In this document: positions 26,572 through 34,926 of the stretch, in pieces
Numbering within the stretch: position 1 is the stretch's first letter
Layout of the letters: every line of letters starts with the position of its first letter
From: Rhizobium bangladeshense
Lineage (GTDB): Bacteria > Pseudomonadota > Alphaproteobacteria > Rhizobiales > Rhizobiaceae
Reading direction: 5' to 3'
Length of the DNA stretch: 64,000 nucleotides
Assembly (NCBI RefSeq): GCF_001662075.1
Contig: NZ_LYPL01000022.1
Span: forward strand, 1-64,000
Notes under the pieces: generated by a model
Seen by the model: only the letters and a program-made list of their open reading frames with translations
Told to the model about the DNA's origin: nothing
Databases searched by the model: none
Translations under genes and position numbers: made by a program

Positions 26572-29007
26572 ATGAGCGATACATCCGCGACGGAAAACGG
26601 CGTAAGCACCGAATATGGCGCAGATTCCATCAAGGTCCTGAAGGGCCTCGATGCCGTGCGCAAACGCCCCGGCATGTATATCGGCGATACCGACGACGGA
26701 TCCGGCCTGCATCACATGGTCTATGAAGTCGTCGACAACGCGATCGACGAAGCGCTGGCCGGCCATGCCGACATCGTCACCGTCAGCCTCAATCCGGATG
26801 GTTCGGTGACGGTCACCGATAACGGCCGCGGCATCCCGACGGACATCCACACCGGCGAAGGCGTGTCGGCCGCCGAAGTGATCATGACGCAGCTCCATGC
26901 CGGCGGCAAATTCGACCAGAATTCCTACAAGGTCTCCGGCGGTCTGCACGGGGTCGGCGTTTCCGTCGTCAATGCGCTTTCCGTCTGGCTGAAGCTGAAG
27001 ATCCGCCGCCATGGCAAGATCCATGAAATGAGCTTCACCCATGGCGTCGCTGATGCGCCGCTGAAGGTCACGGGCGACGCCCCGGATGCGACCGGCACGG
27101 AAGTGAGCTTCATGCCGAGCAGCGAAACCTTCACCATGACCGAATTCGATTACGGCACGCTGGAGCATCGCCTGCGCGAACTCGCCTTCCTGAATTCCGG
27201 CGTGCGGATCCTGCTGAGCGACAAGCGTCATTCCGATATCAAGCAGGAAGAGATGCGCTATGACGGCGGCCTCGAGGCCTTCGTCGCCTATCTCGACCGC
27301 GCCAAGAAGCCGCTCGTCGAAAAGCCGGTCGCCATCCGCGGCGAAAAGGACGGCATCACCGTCGAGGTGGCGATGTGGTGGAATGACAGCTATCACGAGA
27401 ACGTGCTCTGCTTCACCAACAATATTCCCCAGCGCGACGGCGGCACCCATATGGCCGGCTTCCGCGCTGCCTTGACGCGCCAGGTGGTTTCCTATGCCGA
27501 CAATTCCGGCATCACCAAAAAGGAAAAAGTGACGCTGCAGGGCGAAGATTGCCGCGAAGGTCTGACGGCGGTCCTTTCGGTTAAGGTGCCCGATCCGAAA
27601 TTCTCCTCGCAGACCAAGGACAAGCTGGTCTCCTCGGAAGTCCGTCCTGTTGTCGAAAGTCTCGTCAACGAGGCGCTGAGCACCTGGTTCGAAGAGCATC
27701 CGAGCGAAGCCAAGATCCTCGTCGGCAAGGTCGTCGAGGCGGCAGCCGCACGCGAAGCGGCCCGCAAGGCCCGTGAATTGACCCGCCGCAAGGGCGCCCT
27801 TGATATCGCCTCGCTGCCCGGCAAGCTTGCCGACTGCTCCGAGCGCGATCCGGCAAAATCCGAAGTTTTCCTGGTCGAGGGCGATTCCGCCGGCGGTTCG
27901 GCCAAGCAGGGCCGCTCGCGCGAAAACCAGGCGATCCTGCCTCTGCGCGGCAAGATCCTCAACGTCGAACGCGCCCGTTTCGACAAGATGCTGTCGAGCC
28001 AGGAAATCGGCACTCTGATCACGGCACTCGGCACCGGCATCGGCAAGGACGAGTTCAACGCCGAGAAACTGCGTTATCATAAGATCATCATCATGACGGA
28101 CGCCGACGTCGACGGCGCCCATATCCGCACCCTGCTGCTCACCTTCTTCTTCCGCCAGATGCCGGAGCTGATCGAGCGCGGCCACCTCTACATCGCCCAG
28201 CCGCCGCTCTATAAGGTCGCGCGCGGCAAGTCGGTGCAGTATCTGAAGGACGAGAAGGCGCTCGAGGAATATCTCATCGCCCAGGGTCTGGAGGATGCCG
28301 CCCTGAGGCTCGGCAGCGGCGAGGTCCGCACCGGCCAGGATCTGCGCGAGGTCATCCTGGATGCGCTGCGCATGCGCGCTCTGCTCGACAATCTTCATTC
28401 GCGCTACAATCGCGCCGTCGTCGAACAGGCGGCAATTGCCGGCGCCCTCAACGCCGAACTCGTCAGTGACCAGGCAAGAGCCCGGGCATTGGCGAGCGAA
28501 GTCGCAAGCCGTCTCGACATCATCGCCGAGGAAACCGAGCGCGGCTGGCAGGGCGATCTGACCAGCGATGGCGGCCTGCGCCTCGAGCGCATGGTCCGCG
28601 GTGTCAAGGAGATCGTCGTGCTCGACATGGCGCTGATCGGCTCCTCGGACGCCCGGCACATCGATCAGCTGACGTCACGTCTCAAGGAAATCTATCAGAC
28701 GCCGCCGTCGCTGCATCGGCGCGAAGGCGACATCGGGATTTCGGGGCCGCGGGCCCTGCTTGATGCGATCTTCGCCAGCGGCCGCAAGGGCCTCACAATG
28801 CAGCGCTACAAGGGGCTTGGCGAAATGAACGCCGAGCAGCTCTGGGAAACGACGCTCGATCCGAACGTCCGTTCGCTGCTGCAGGTCAAGGTCGCGGACG
28901 CCACCGATGCTGATGGTCTCTTCGCCCGCCTGATGGGTGACGAGGTCGAGCCGCGGCGCGAATTCATCCAGGAGAACGCGCTCAGCGTCGCAAACCTCGA
29001 TATCTGA
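26572..29007 (+). CDS. gyrB: DNA gyrase subunit B
   Basis: The 811-residue product is the ATPase subunit of DNA gyrase, which introduces negative supercoils. The GHKL ATPase has YEVVDNAIDEALAGH and GRGIPTDIH, the transducer follows, and the TOPRIM domain has EGDSAGGSAKQGR (about 437) and DADVDGAHI (about 509). It ends with the conserved YKGLGEMNAEQLWETT block. Position beside the XRE gene rather than dnaN-recF is a rhizobial arrangement. The terminator at 29024-29060 follows. Confidence 0.98.
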   Translation: MSDTSATENGVSTEYGADSIKVLKGLDAVRKRPGMYIGDTDDGSGLHHMVYEVVDNAIDEALAGHADIVTVSLNPDGSVTVTDNGRGIPTDIHTGEGVSAAEVIMTQLHAGGKFDQNSYKVSGGLHGVGVSVVNALSVWLKLKIRRHGKIHEMSFTHGVADAPLKVTGDAPDATGTEVSFMPSSETFTMTEFDYGTLEHRLRELAFLNSGVRILLSDKRHSDIKQEEMRYDGGLEAFVAYLDRAKKPLVEKPVAIRGEKDGITVEVAMWWNDSYHENVLCFTNNIPQRDGGTHMAGFRAALTRQVVSYADNSGITKKEKVTLQGEDCREGLTAVLSVKVPDPKFSSQTKDKLVSSEVRPVVESLVNEALSTWFEEHPSEAKILVGKVVEAAAAREAARKARELTRRKGALDIASLPGKLADCSERDPAKSEVFLVEGDSAGGSAKQGRSRENQAILPLRGKILNVERARFDKMLSSQEIGTLITALGTGIGKDEFNAEKLRYHKIIIMTDADVDGAHIRTLLLTFFFRQMPELIERGHLYIAQPPLYKVARGKSVQYLKDEKALEEYLIAQGLEDAALRLGSGEVRTGQDLREVILDALRMRALLDNLHSRYNRAVVEQAAIAGALNAELVSDQARARALASEVASRLDIIAEETERGWQGDLTSDGGLRLERMVRGVKEIVVLDMALIGSSDARHIDQLTSRLKEIYQTPPSLHRREGDIGISGPRALLDAIFASGRKGLTMQRYKGLGEMNAEQLWETTLDPNVRSLLQVKVADATDADGLFARLMGDEVEPRREFIQENALSVANLDI

Positions 29008-29023
29008 TCAATATTTTCTCAGC

Positions 29024-29060
29024 AAAAGGCCCCGATGTCCTCGAACTGCGGGGCCTTTTG
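29024..29060. terminator. Bidirectional rho-independent terminator
   Basis: AAAAGGCCCCG (29024-29034) pairs perfectly with CGGGGCCTTTT (29049-29059), giving an A-run before and T-run after the stem. It lies between convergent gyrB and the nitroreductase gene. Confidence 0.9.
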
Positions 29061-29075
29061 GTTGTCCGGTTTCGC

Positions 29076-29675
29076 TCAGTTCGCGACGAAACGGCCGTTG
29101 AAGGCGACTTCGGAGAGCGGCTTGCGCTGGCTGGGGAATTCGCGCGCCTGGTTGCGTTCGGAAAGGACGCCCTTATCGGCCAGCCGGCCGACGGCGACAC
29201 CCGCCTCGACCCTGTACCCCTCGGGAATGCCGAAGGTCTTCATGATGTCTTCGTGTTTGATGCCGCCCATGCCATGGGCGTAGAAACCGGAGAGACGCGC
29301 CTGGAGCGCCAGGTGGCCCCATGCCGCGCCGGCATCGAAGGAATGTGTGTAGCTCGGCTTTTCCTCGCCGGAACCGGCAGCGCCGGTGAAGCTGCGCGAC
29401 ACGACGAAGATCAGCGCTGACGCATTCTTCGCCCATTCCTGATTGGCATTGACGAGCAATGCGACGAATTTCTCCCAATGCTCCGAACCTTTCAGGGCAT
29501 AGACGAAGCGCCAGGGCTGCTGGTTGGAAGACGACGGCGCCCAGTGGGCGGCGTCGAGCAGGCTGAGAAGCTGCGCCTCCTCGATGATTTCGCCGGTGAA
29601 GGCGCGCGGCGACCAGCGGTCGAGAAACATCGGATCGATGGGATATTGGGATTCGCGGTTATTGCTCTTTGTCAT
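29076..29675 (-). CDS. Nitroreductase-family oxidoreductase
   Basis: The 199-residue product has the FMN-binding nitroreductase fold: the DRWSPRAFTGEIIEEA motif near the N-terminus with the conserved arginine-serine-proline, AHWAPSSSNQQPWRF around residues 45-58, and the C-terminal GYRVEAGVAVGRLA region. Family members reduce nitro compounds, quinones or flavins with NAD(P)H, often as dimers. The exact substrate cannot be predicted. The start at 29675 is an ATG. Confidence 0.88.
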   Translation of the reverse strand: MTKSNNRESQYPIDPMFLDRWSPRAFTGEIIEEAQLLSLLDAAHWAPSSSNQQPWRFVYALKGSEHWEKFVALLVNANQEWAKNASALIFVVSRSFTGAAGSGEEKPSYTHSFDAGAAWGHLALQARLSGFYAHGMGGIKHEDIMKTFGIPEGYRVEAGVAVGRLADKGVLSERNQAREFPSQRKPLSEVAFNGRFVAN

Positions 29676-29717
29676 GCTTGTTCCGGGGTCGGGGCAGAAA
29701 TTCGGATCAGGTTCGGG

Positions 29718-30002
29718 TCAGTCCGACCAGACGATGTCGAGTTCCTCGCGAAAGGCGAAGCGCTTCAGGTGATCGTCGATGACGCCCTGCATCCTTGCTT
29801 GCTGCGCGGGGTCGGCGACGGAAAGCATCATGGTCAGGCCCGCATCATCGGCGGCAAAGGTCACCTCCGCACTATCGCTGAACGGAACCCGGCCCCTGTG
29901 CGGGTCAAAATCGACGCTGAACTTGTGGCTCCAATGTTTGCAAAGCTGCTGCAGGTAGCGGCTTGCATGTTCGGTAGGCACGACGGCTTTGGAGAAGTGC
30001 AT
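29718..30002 (-). CDS. DUF2218 protein
   Basis: The 94-residue product matches DUF2218, small soluble proteins of unknown function. It begins KAVVPTEHASRYLQQLCKHW, and contains VDFDPHRGRVPF and VIDDHLKRFAFREEL. Family members often accompany iron-uptake or siderophore genes, but none is adjacent here. It is 42 bp upstream of the nitroreductase on the same strand, so the two may be co-transcribed. Confidence 0.8.
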   Translation of the reverse strand: MHFSKAVVPTEHASRYLQQLCKHWSHKFSVDFDPHRGRVPFSDSAEVTFAADDAGLTMMLSVADPAQQARMQGVIDDHLKRFAFREELDIVWSD

Positions 30003-30403
30003 CGGGAAAACTCCATCTCATCCTGGGCTGCGTTGAGAAGTCATATTTCGCAGCTTCGCTGCCATGGCAAGCGCAGCATCGTCGCAGTCGCCGTGCACAG
30101 ACTGTTTCCAGAAAGCGGCCTTATGCCGGCGGCAAAGCACTTTGATGAATCGCGTCAATCGAGTGATCGGATGCTTTTGCCGCCGCATGCTCGACTGGCC
30201 GGGCATCGCCGAAACCGTCGATCTCGATCATATCGGCTACTACTCGGTGGAAAGCCTCAATCCGACGAAGATCGTTCCCGCCAGCCCTGACCTGTCAGAA
30301 ATTTTCTAGAAGGCCGTACCGCTTCCCGGCAAAGCCGTAATGACACCGATGAATAATTCGTTCATAGGTGATCGCAACTTCGTTTTTGATGAGGAGGAAT
30401 TCC
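30003..30403. other. Intergenic region of about 400 bp
   Basis: It separates the leftward DUF2218 gene from the rightward FAH-family gene. Apart from the reductase relic at 30145-30309, I see no coding frame with a good start. The last 90 bases should hold the promoter of the FAH gene, which has a strong GAGGAGGAATTCC ribosome-binding site. Confidence 0.5.
30145..30309 (+). pseudogene. C-terminal relic of a glutathionyl-hydroquinone reductase (YqjG/ECM4-like GST)
   Basis: The recognisable part is LDWPGIAETVDLDHI then GYYSVESLNPTKIVPASPDL, closely resembling the extreme C-terminus of YqjG-type glutathione-dependent reductases (PGVAETV..DHI..YY...NPT.IVP.GP). The family is about 320 residues long, but no N-terminal or glutathione-binding domain is visible upstream. 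A possible HFD-containing piece in another frame at 30138-30180 hints at a frameshift. I therefore read it as a decayed remnant. A small live gene cannot be excluded, though no good start or ribosome-binding site precedes it. Confidence 0.55.
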
Positions 30404-31246
30404 ATGAAGCTGATGCGTGTTGGCGAAGCAGGTCGTGAAAAACCGGCACTTCTCGATGCCGATGGCAAAATCCGCGATCTCTCCGGTCATGTCGCCGATA
30501 TCGGCGGCGAGGCAATCTCGCCGGCGGGCCTGGCAAAGATTGCGGCGATCGATCCGAACAGCCTTCCCGAACTTGCTCCCGGCCGCATCGGCGCCTGTGT
30601 TGCCGGCACCGGAAAATTCATCTGCATCGGCCTCAATTTCTCCGACCACGCCGCCGAAACCGGCGCCACCGTACCGCCGGAGCCGGTGATCTTCATGAAG
30701 GCGACGTCGGCCATAACAGGCCCGAATGACACCGTTCTCATCCCGCGCGGTTCGGAAAAGACCGATTGGGAAGTCGAACTCGGCGTCGTCATCGGCAAGA
30801 CCGCGAAATATGTCACCGAAGCCGACGCGCTCGACTACGTCGCCGGTTACTGCGTCTCGCACGACGTTTCCGAACGCGCCTTCCAGACGGAACGCGCCGG
30901 CCAGTGGACCAAGGGCAAGTCGTGCGACACATTCGGACCGATCGGCCCCTGGCTTGTGACCAAGGACGAGATTGCCGACCCGCAGAACCTCGGCATGTGG
31001 CTGAAGGTCAACGGCCAGACGATGCAGAACGGCTCCTCGAGGACGATGGTCTACGGCGTCGCCCACATTGTTTCCTATCTAAGCCAGTTCATGTCGCTGC
31101 ATCCGGGCGACGTCATCTCGACAGGCACGCCGCCCGGTGTGGGCATGGGCATGAAGCCGCCGCGCTATCTCCGGGATGGCGATGTCGTCGAGCTCGGCAT
31201 CGAAGGCCTCGGCAGCCAGAAGCAGAGCTTCGTCGCCGATCGTTAA
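30404..31246 (+). CDS. Fumarylacetoacetate hydrolase (FAH)-family protein
   Basis: The 280-residue product has the FAH fold: a short N-terminal domain followed by the catalytic domain with CIGLNFSDHAAETGATVP, the metal-binding EVELGVVIGKTAKYV, NDVSERAFQ-like CVSHDVSERAFQ and the C-terminal GDVISTGTPPGVGMGMKPP. Members hydrolyse or isomerise acylpyruvates and related diacids with Mg2+. Ureidoglycolate lyase is a common annotation for this group; the substrate is not evident. ATG 30404 follows GAGGAGGAATTCC; an ATG at 30368 would add 12 residues. Confidence 0.85.
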   Translation: MKLMRVGEAGREKPALLDADGKIRDLSGHVADIGGEAISPAGLAKIAAIDPNSLPELAPGRIGACVAGTGKFICIGLNFSDHAAETGATVPPEPVIFMKATSAITGPNDTVLIPRGSEKTDWEVELGVVIGKTAKYVTEADALDYVAGYCVSHDVSERAFQTERAGQWTKGKSCDTFGPIGPWLVTKDEIADPQNLGMWLKVNGQTMQNGSSRTMVYGVAHIVSYLSQFMSLHPGDVISTGTPPGVGMGMKPPRYLRDGDVVELGIEGLGSQKQSFVADR

Positions 31247-31449
31247 CGATGCTAACTGCGCTGAAGCTTAAGCTTTCAGTTCTATGGTGATGCCGGGGAT
31301 CAACACTCTGGCATTTCCTGTGCAGGTTCGGCACGTCCATGTTGCTGTGCAACAAAAACCTGTTAGTCTGCGTTACGTGCCAGCGTGCGGAAAGACTCGA
31401 TGTCTATCAATCGACGTCATCTTTTCGATAGAGAAAGGCGGCGCCTTGT

Positions 31450-32730
31450 ATGTTTTATCAGCTTTATGAATTGAATCATGCTGCCATGGCGCCGTTTCGC
31501 GCCGCGGCGGATATCATGCGTTTTGCCTATGCCAATCCGCTGAACCCGTTTGCCCACACCCCGTTCGGCCGAACGATGGCGGCAAGCCTCGAAATGTTCG
31601 AACGCACGACACGCCGCTACGGCAAGCCGGAATTCGGCTTGAAGCAGACGACGATCGACGACCAGCCGGTTTCCGTGCGTGAAGAGGTCGTCTGGTCGCG
31701 CTCCTTCTGCAATCTGCTGCATTTCGCGCGGAACGTTCCGCCCGGCCGCGCCAGCGACCCGCGCATCCTGATCGTGGCGCCGATGTCCGGGCACTATGCG
31801 ACGCTGTTGCGTGGCACGGTGGAGGCGCTGCTGCCGAGCGCCGATGTCTACATCACCGACTGGATCGACGCCCGTATGGTGCCGATGACGGAAGGCACGT
31901 TCGATTTCGACGATTATGTCGACTACATCATCGGGATGTTGCATTTTCTCGGTCACGACACGCATGTTATCGCCGTCTGTCAGCCCTCCGTCCCGGTGCT
32001 GGTCGCAGCCGCGGTGATGGAGGAAGCCAACGATCCGCTCTCGCCATCCTCGATGACGCTGATGGGCGGCCCGATCGATACGCGCATCAATCCGACCGCT
32101 GTCAACCAGCTCGCCCAGGAGCGGTCGCTGCAGTGGTTTTCCGACAATGTCATCATGAATGTGCCCTGGCCGCAGCCGGGCTTCATGCGGCCTGTCTATC
32201 CGGGATTCCTGCAGCTTTCCGGCTTCATGTCGATGAACCTCGACCGGCACCTCGTCGCCCACAAGGAATTCTTCATGCACCTCGTGAAGAACGACGGCGA
32301 ACCGGAAAAACATCGCGATTTCTATGACGAATATCTGGCGGTGATGGATTTGACGGCCGAATTCTACCTGCAGACGGTCGAGCAGGTCTTCATGAAGCAT
32401 TCGCTCCCGAAGGGCGAATTGATGCATCGCGGCAAACGTGTCGATGCCGCGGCGATCCGCAACGTCGCGCTTCTGACCGTTGAAGGCGAGAATGACGACA
32501 TCTCGGGCGTCGGCCAGACCAAGGCGGCGCAGACCATCTGCGTGAACATTCCCGAAGATATGCGCATGCATTATCTCCAGCCGGATGTCGGCCATTACGG
32601 TGTTTTCAATGGCTCGCGTTTTCGCCGCGAGATCGCGCCGCGCATCGTCAATTTCGTCCGCGAGCATTCGCGTGCCGCGCTCAAGCCCCGCCCGGTGCCG
32701 CGCGTCATCAAGGGCGGCCGGACGGCGTAA
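31450..32730 (+). CDS. phaZ: Intracellular polyhydroxybutyrate depolymerase
   Basis: The 426-residue product matches the intracellular PHB depolymerase family, which mobilises stored polyhydroxybutyrate to 3-hydroxybutyrate. It begins MFYQLYELNHAAMAPFRAAA. The lipase-box position is occupied by Cys177 in VCQPSVP, as is typical for this family with a cysteine nucleophile. ITDWIDARMVP, VEGENDDISGVGQT (acid) and HYGVFNGSRFR (histidine) follow. No signal peptide is present, as expected. It is a single gene in about 200 bp of unremarkable upstream DNA. Confidence 0.93.
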   Translation: MFYQLYELNHAAMAPFRAAADIMRFAYANPLNPFAHTPFGRTMAASLEMFERTTRRYGKPEFGLKQTTIDDQPVSVREEVVWSRSFCNLLHFARNVPPGRASDPRILIVAPMSGHYATLLRGTVEALLPSADVYITDWIDARMVPMTEGTFDFDDYVDYIIGMLHFLGHDTHVIAVCQPSVPVLVAAAVMEEANDPLSPSSMTLMGGPIDTRINPTAVNQLAQERSLQWFSDNVIMNVPWPQPGFMRPVYPGFLQLSGFMSMNLDRHLVAHKEFFMHLVKNDGEPEKHRDFYDEYLAVMDLTAEFYLQTVEQVFMKHSLPKGELMHRGKRVDAAAIRNVALLTVEGENDDISGVGQTKAAQTICVNIPEDMRMHYLQPDVGHYGVFNGSRFRREIAPRIVNFVREHSRAALKPRPVPRVIKGGRTA

Positions 32731-32873
32731 ATCAGGGCCAGCTGAATTAGAAAAATGGATTCAAGACCTTGTCCGATTTCGCGGGTAATCGTCTTGAAGC
32801 CTGCTATTGCGGTAACCACATCGATTTCAGCGTCCGGCATCTTGCCGGGCGCAGAACGCGAGGATACCGCACG

Positions 32874-33311
32874 ATGAACCAGTCAGCATTGCTTCGACCG
32901 GATTGGACTCCGGCTACCATTGCCCTGATGATTCTCGGCTTCATGGTTTTCTGGCCTCTGGGTCTGGCCATGCTTGCCTACATCATCTTCGGCGAGCGTC
33001 TGCGCGGCTTCAAGCGCGACGTAAACCAGGCGACCGACGGCTTCTTTGCCTCCTGCCGCCGTTCGCATGCCCATCACCGCCCGCATTTCTCGACCGGCAA
33101 CGTCGCCTTCGACGACTGGCGTAAGGCCGAACTCGACCGGATCGAGGAAGAGCGCCGCAAGCTGGACGAAATGCGCAAGGAATTCGATGAGTATCTGCGT
33201 GAACTCCGCCGCGCCAAGGACCAGGAAGAGTTCGATCGTTTCATGCGTGACCGCAAGAATACCAAGCGCGACGATAACGGCGGCCCGATCGCGGAATTTC
33301 AGACGCCGTGA
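32874..33311 (+). CDS. DUF2852 membrane protein
   Basis: The 145-residue product matches DUF2852, found mostly in alphaproteobacteria and of unknown function. One hydrophobic segment (ATIALMILGFMVFWPLGLAML, about residues 13-33) is followed by a basic patch, then a charged coiled-coil-like stretch (ELDRIEEERRKLDEMRKEFD) and a polar tail. I chose ATG 32874 because the membrane segment and similarity start there. It is a single gene between phaZ and the YgjP-like gene. Confidence 0.82.
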   Translation: MNQSALLRPDWTPATIALMILGFMVFWPLGLAMLAYIIFGERLRGFKRDVNQATDGFFASCRRSHAHHRPHFSTGNVAFDDWRKAELDRIEEERRKLDEMRKEFDEYLRELRRAKDQEEFDRFMRDRKNTKRDDNGGPIAEFQTP

Positions 33312-33421
33312 GCGGTTGAGTGATGAAGCGATGACCGGCATCTTGACCGATGCCGGTTTTTGCATGTCTGCCTGCCGGGCAATCGTTTAGATTCGCCGCC
33401 GAATCGTATAGAAAACACCCC

Positions 33422-34180
33422 ATGTTTCCGCTTCTGAAAACACGGCCAAAGGCGCGCAAGCCGGCTCCGCCCGAAACGCGGACGCTTGATGTCGCCGGTC
33501 GGCTGATGTCTCTCACCATCAAACATCATGAACAGGCAACGCGCATTACGCTGCGCATCGAGCCGGGCGGCCGGGCCTTGAAGATGACGGTTCCGAAAGG
33601 GCTGGCACCGCGCGAGGTCAATGCCTTTCTTGACCGTCACCAGGGCTGGCTGCTCACCAAGCTTGCCAAATTTTCGACCGATGGCGGCCTGCGCGATGGC
33701 GGCAGGATCCTCGTGCGCGGCGTTTCCCATCGGATCGAGCATTCCGGCAGCTTGCGCGGATTGACGGAGGTGGTCTTGGCGGAGAACGGACCGGTCCTGC
33801 GCGTCAGCGGCATGCCGGAGCATATGGGACGGCGCATTGCGGCGTTTCTCAAGAAGGAGGCGCGCACCGACCTCGAGAAACTGGCAGCGATGCATGCCGC
33901 AACCATCCGGGCGCCGATCCGCTCGATTTCGATGAAGGATACTCGCAGCCGCTGGGGTTCCTGCTCATCGGAGGGCAATTTGAGTTTTTCCTGGCGGATC
34001 GTCATGGCGCCGCCCTTGGTGATCGATTATCTCGCCGCTCACGAGGTCGCCCACCTCAAGGAAATGAACCACGGTCCACACTTCTGGGCGCTTTGCCGCA
34101 AGCTTTGTCCCGGGATGGAGGAGGCGAAAGCCTGGCTGAAGCGGCACGGCAGCCAGCTGCACGCCATTGATTTTGATTAG
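33422..34180 (+). CDS. YgjP-like metallopeptidase (M48/DUF45 family)
   Basis: The 252-residue product has the DUF45/YgjP zinc-metalloprotease domain. The zinc motif is HEVAHLKEMNHGPHFW around residues 207-222, giving the HExxH-type core. RSRWGSCSSEGNLSFSW is the adjacent family signature. Members are poorly characterised cytoplasmic enzymes. ATG 33422 (MFPLLKTRPK) is preferred over an upstream start at 33350 that adds 24 residues. No signal peptide is seen. Confidence 0.9.
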   Translation: MFPLLKTRPKARKPAPPETRTLDVAGRLMSLTIKHHEQATRITLRIEPGGRALKMTVPKGLAPREVNAFLDRHQGWLLTKLAKFSTDGGLRDGGRILVRGVSHRIEHSGSLRGLTEVVLAENGPVLRVSGMPEHMGRRIAAFLKKEARTDLEKLAAMHAATIRAPIRSISMKDTRSRWGSCSSEGNLSFSWRIVMAPPLVIDYLAAHEVAHLKEMNHGPHFWALCRKLCPGMEEAKAWLKRHGSQLHAIDFD

Positions 34181-34255
34181 CCGAAAGCCGTGCTAAATAC
34201 AGCTTCGCATGCAAATTGGCTCGACTCTTGCCGCATTTCGTGTCACTTCGCTGCC

Positions 34256-34924
34256 ATGAAACCGGACATCAAAATCTGTGGCTTGAAAACGCCGGAAGCG
34301 ATCGATCGCGCGCTGAAACGCGGTGCGACCCATATCGGTTTTATCTTCTTCGAAAAAAGCCCGCGCTACATCGAGCCGGACCTGGCGGCAAAACTTGCCG
34401 AACCGGCGCGCGGCAAGGCGAAGATCGTCGCTGTCGTCGTTGATCCCACCAATGACGAACTGGATGAGATCGTCTCGCTGCTGAAGCCGGATATTCTGCA
34501 GCTCCATGGCAGCGAAAGCCCCGAACATGTGCTGACCATAAAGGCGCTCTATGGCTTGCCAGTCATGAAGGTCTTTTCGGTTCGCACGGCCGACGATCTG
34601 AAGCGGGTCGAGGCCTATATCGGCATCGCCGACCGTTTCCTGTTCGATGCGAAAGCGCCGAAAGGTTCCGAACTGCCGGGTGGCAACGGTATTTCCTTTG
34701 ACTGGAGCCTTCTCGGTTGGATCGACGAGAGCATCGACTACATGCTGTCCGGCGGACTGAACAAGAACAATGTCGCGGATGCGCTGGCGAACACCAAGGC
34801 ACGTGGTATCGACGTCTCCTCGGGTGTCGAAACCGAGCCCGGGGTGAAAAGCGTTGCATTGATCGATGAATTTTTCGATGCGGTCGAAAAGGCGGATGCG
34901 CCTGTCATGGCCTCAGGGAGTTGA
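34256..34924 (+). CDS. trpF: Phosphoribosylanthranilate isomerase
   Basis: The 222-residue TIM-barrel enzyme carries out the Amadori rearrangement of phosphoribosylanthranilate in tryptophan synthesis. Catalytic Cys is in KICGLKTPEAIDRAL (Cys8) and the acid in FDAKAPKGSELPGGNG; other blocks are HIGFIFFEKSPRY, LQLHGSESPE and LSGGLNKNNVADAL. ATG 34256 (MKPDIKICGL) is chosen over ATG 34190. It is followed directly by trpB and trpA, a split-off part of the trp pathway with trpC and others elsewhere. Confidence 0.97.
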   Translation: MKPDIKICGLKTPEAIDRALKRGATHIGFIFFEKSPRYIEPDLAAKLAEPARGKAKIVAVVVDPTNDELDEIVSLLKPDILQLHGSESPEHVLTIKALYGLPVMKVFSVRTADDLKRVEAYIGIADRFLFDAKAPKGSELPGGNGISFDWSLLGWIDESIDYMLSGGLNKNNVADALANTKARGIDVSSGVETEPGVKSVALIDEFFDAVEKADAPVMASGS

Positions 34925-34926
34925 GA

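Noticed and set aside
26494..28659. A 721-codon open frame on the minus strand
   Set aside because: It is antisense to gyrB. No known domain or ribosome-binding site supports it.
30018..30206. A short minus-strand open frame in the DUF2218-FAH gap
   Set aside because: No ribosome-binding site or family match; the plus-strand reductase relic explains part of the region better.
31284..31469. A 61-codon plus-strand open frame before phaZ
   Set aside because: It overlaps the phaZ start, has no family match, and its composition is that of non-coding DNA.
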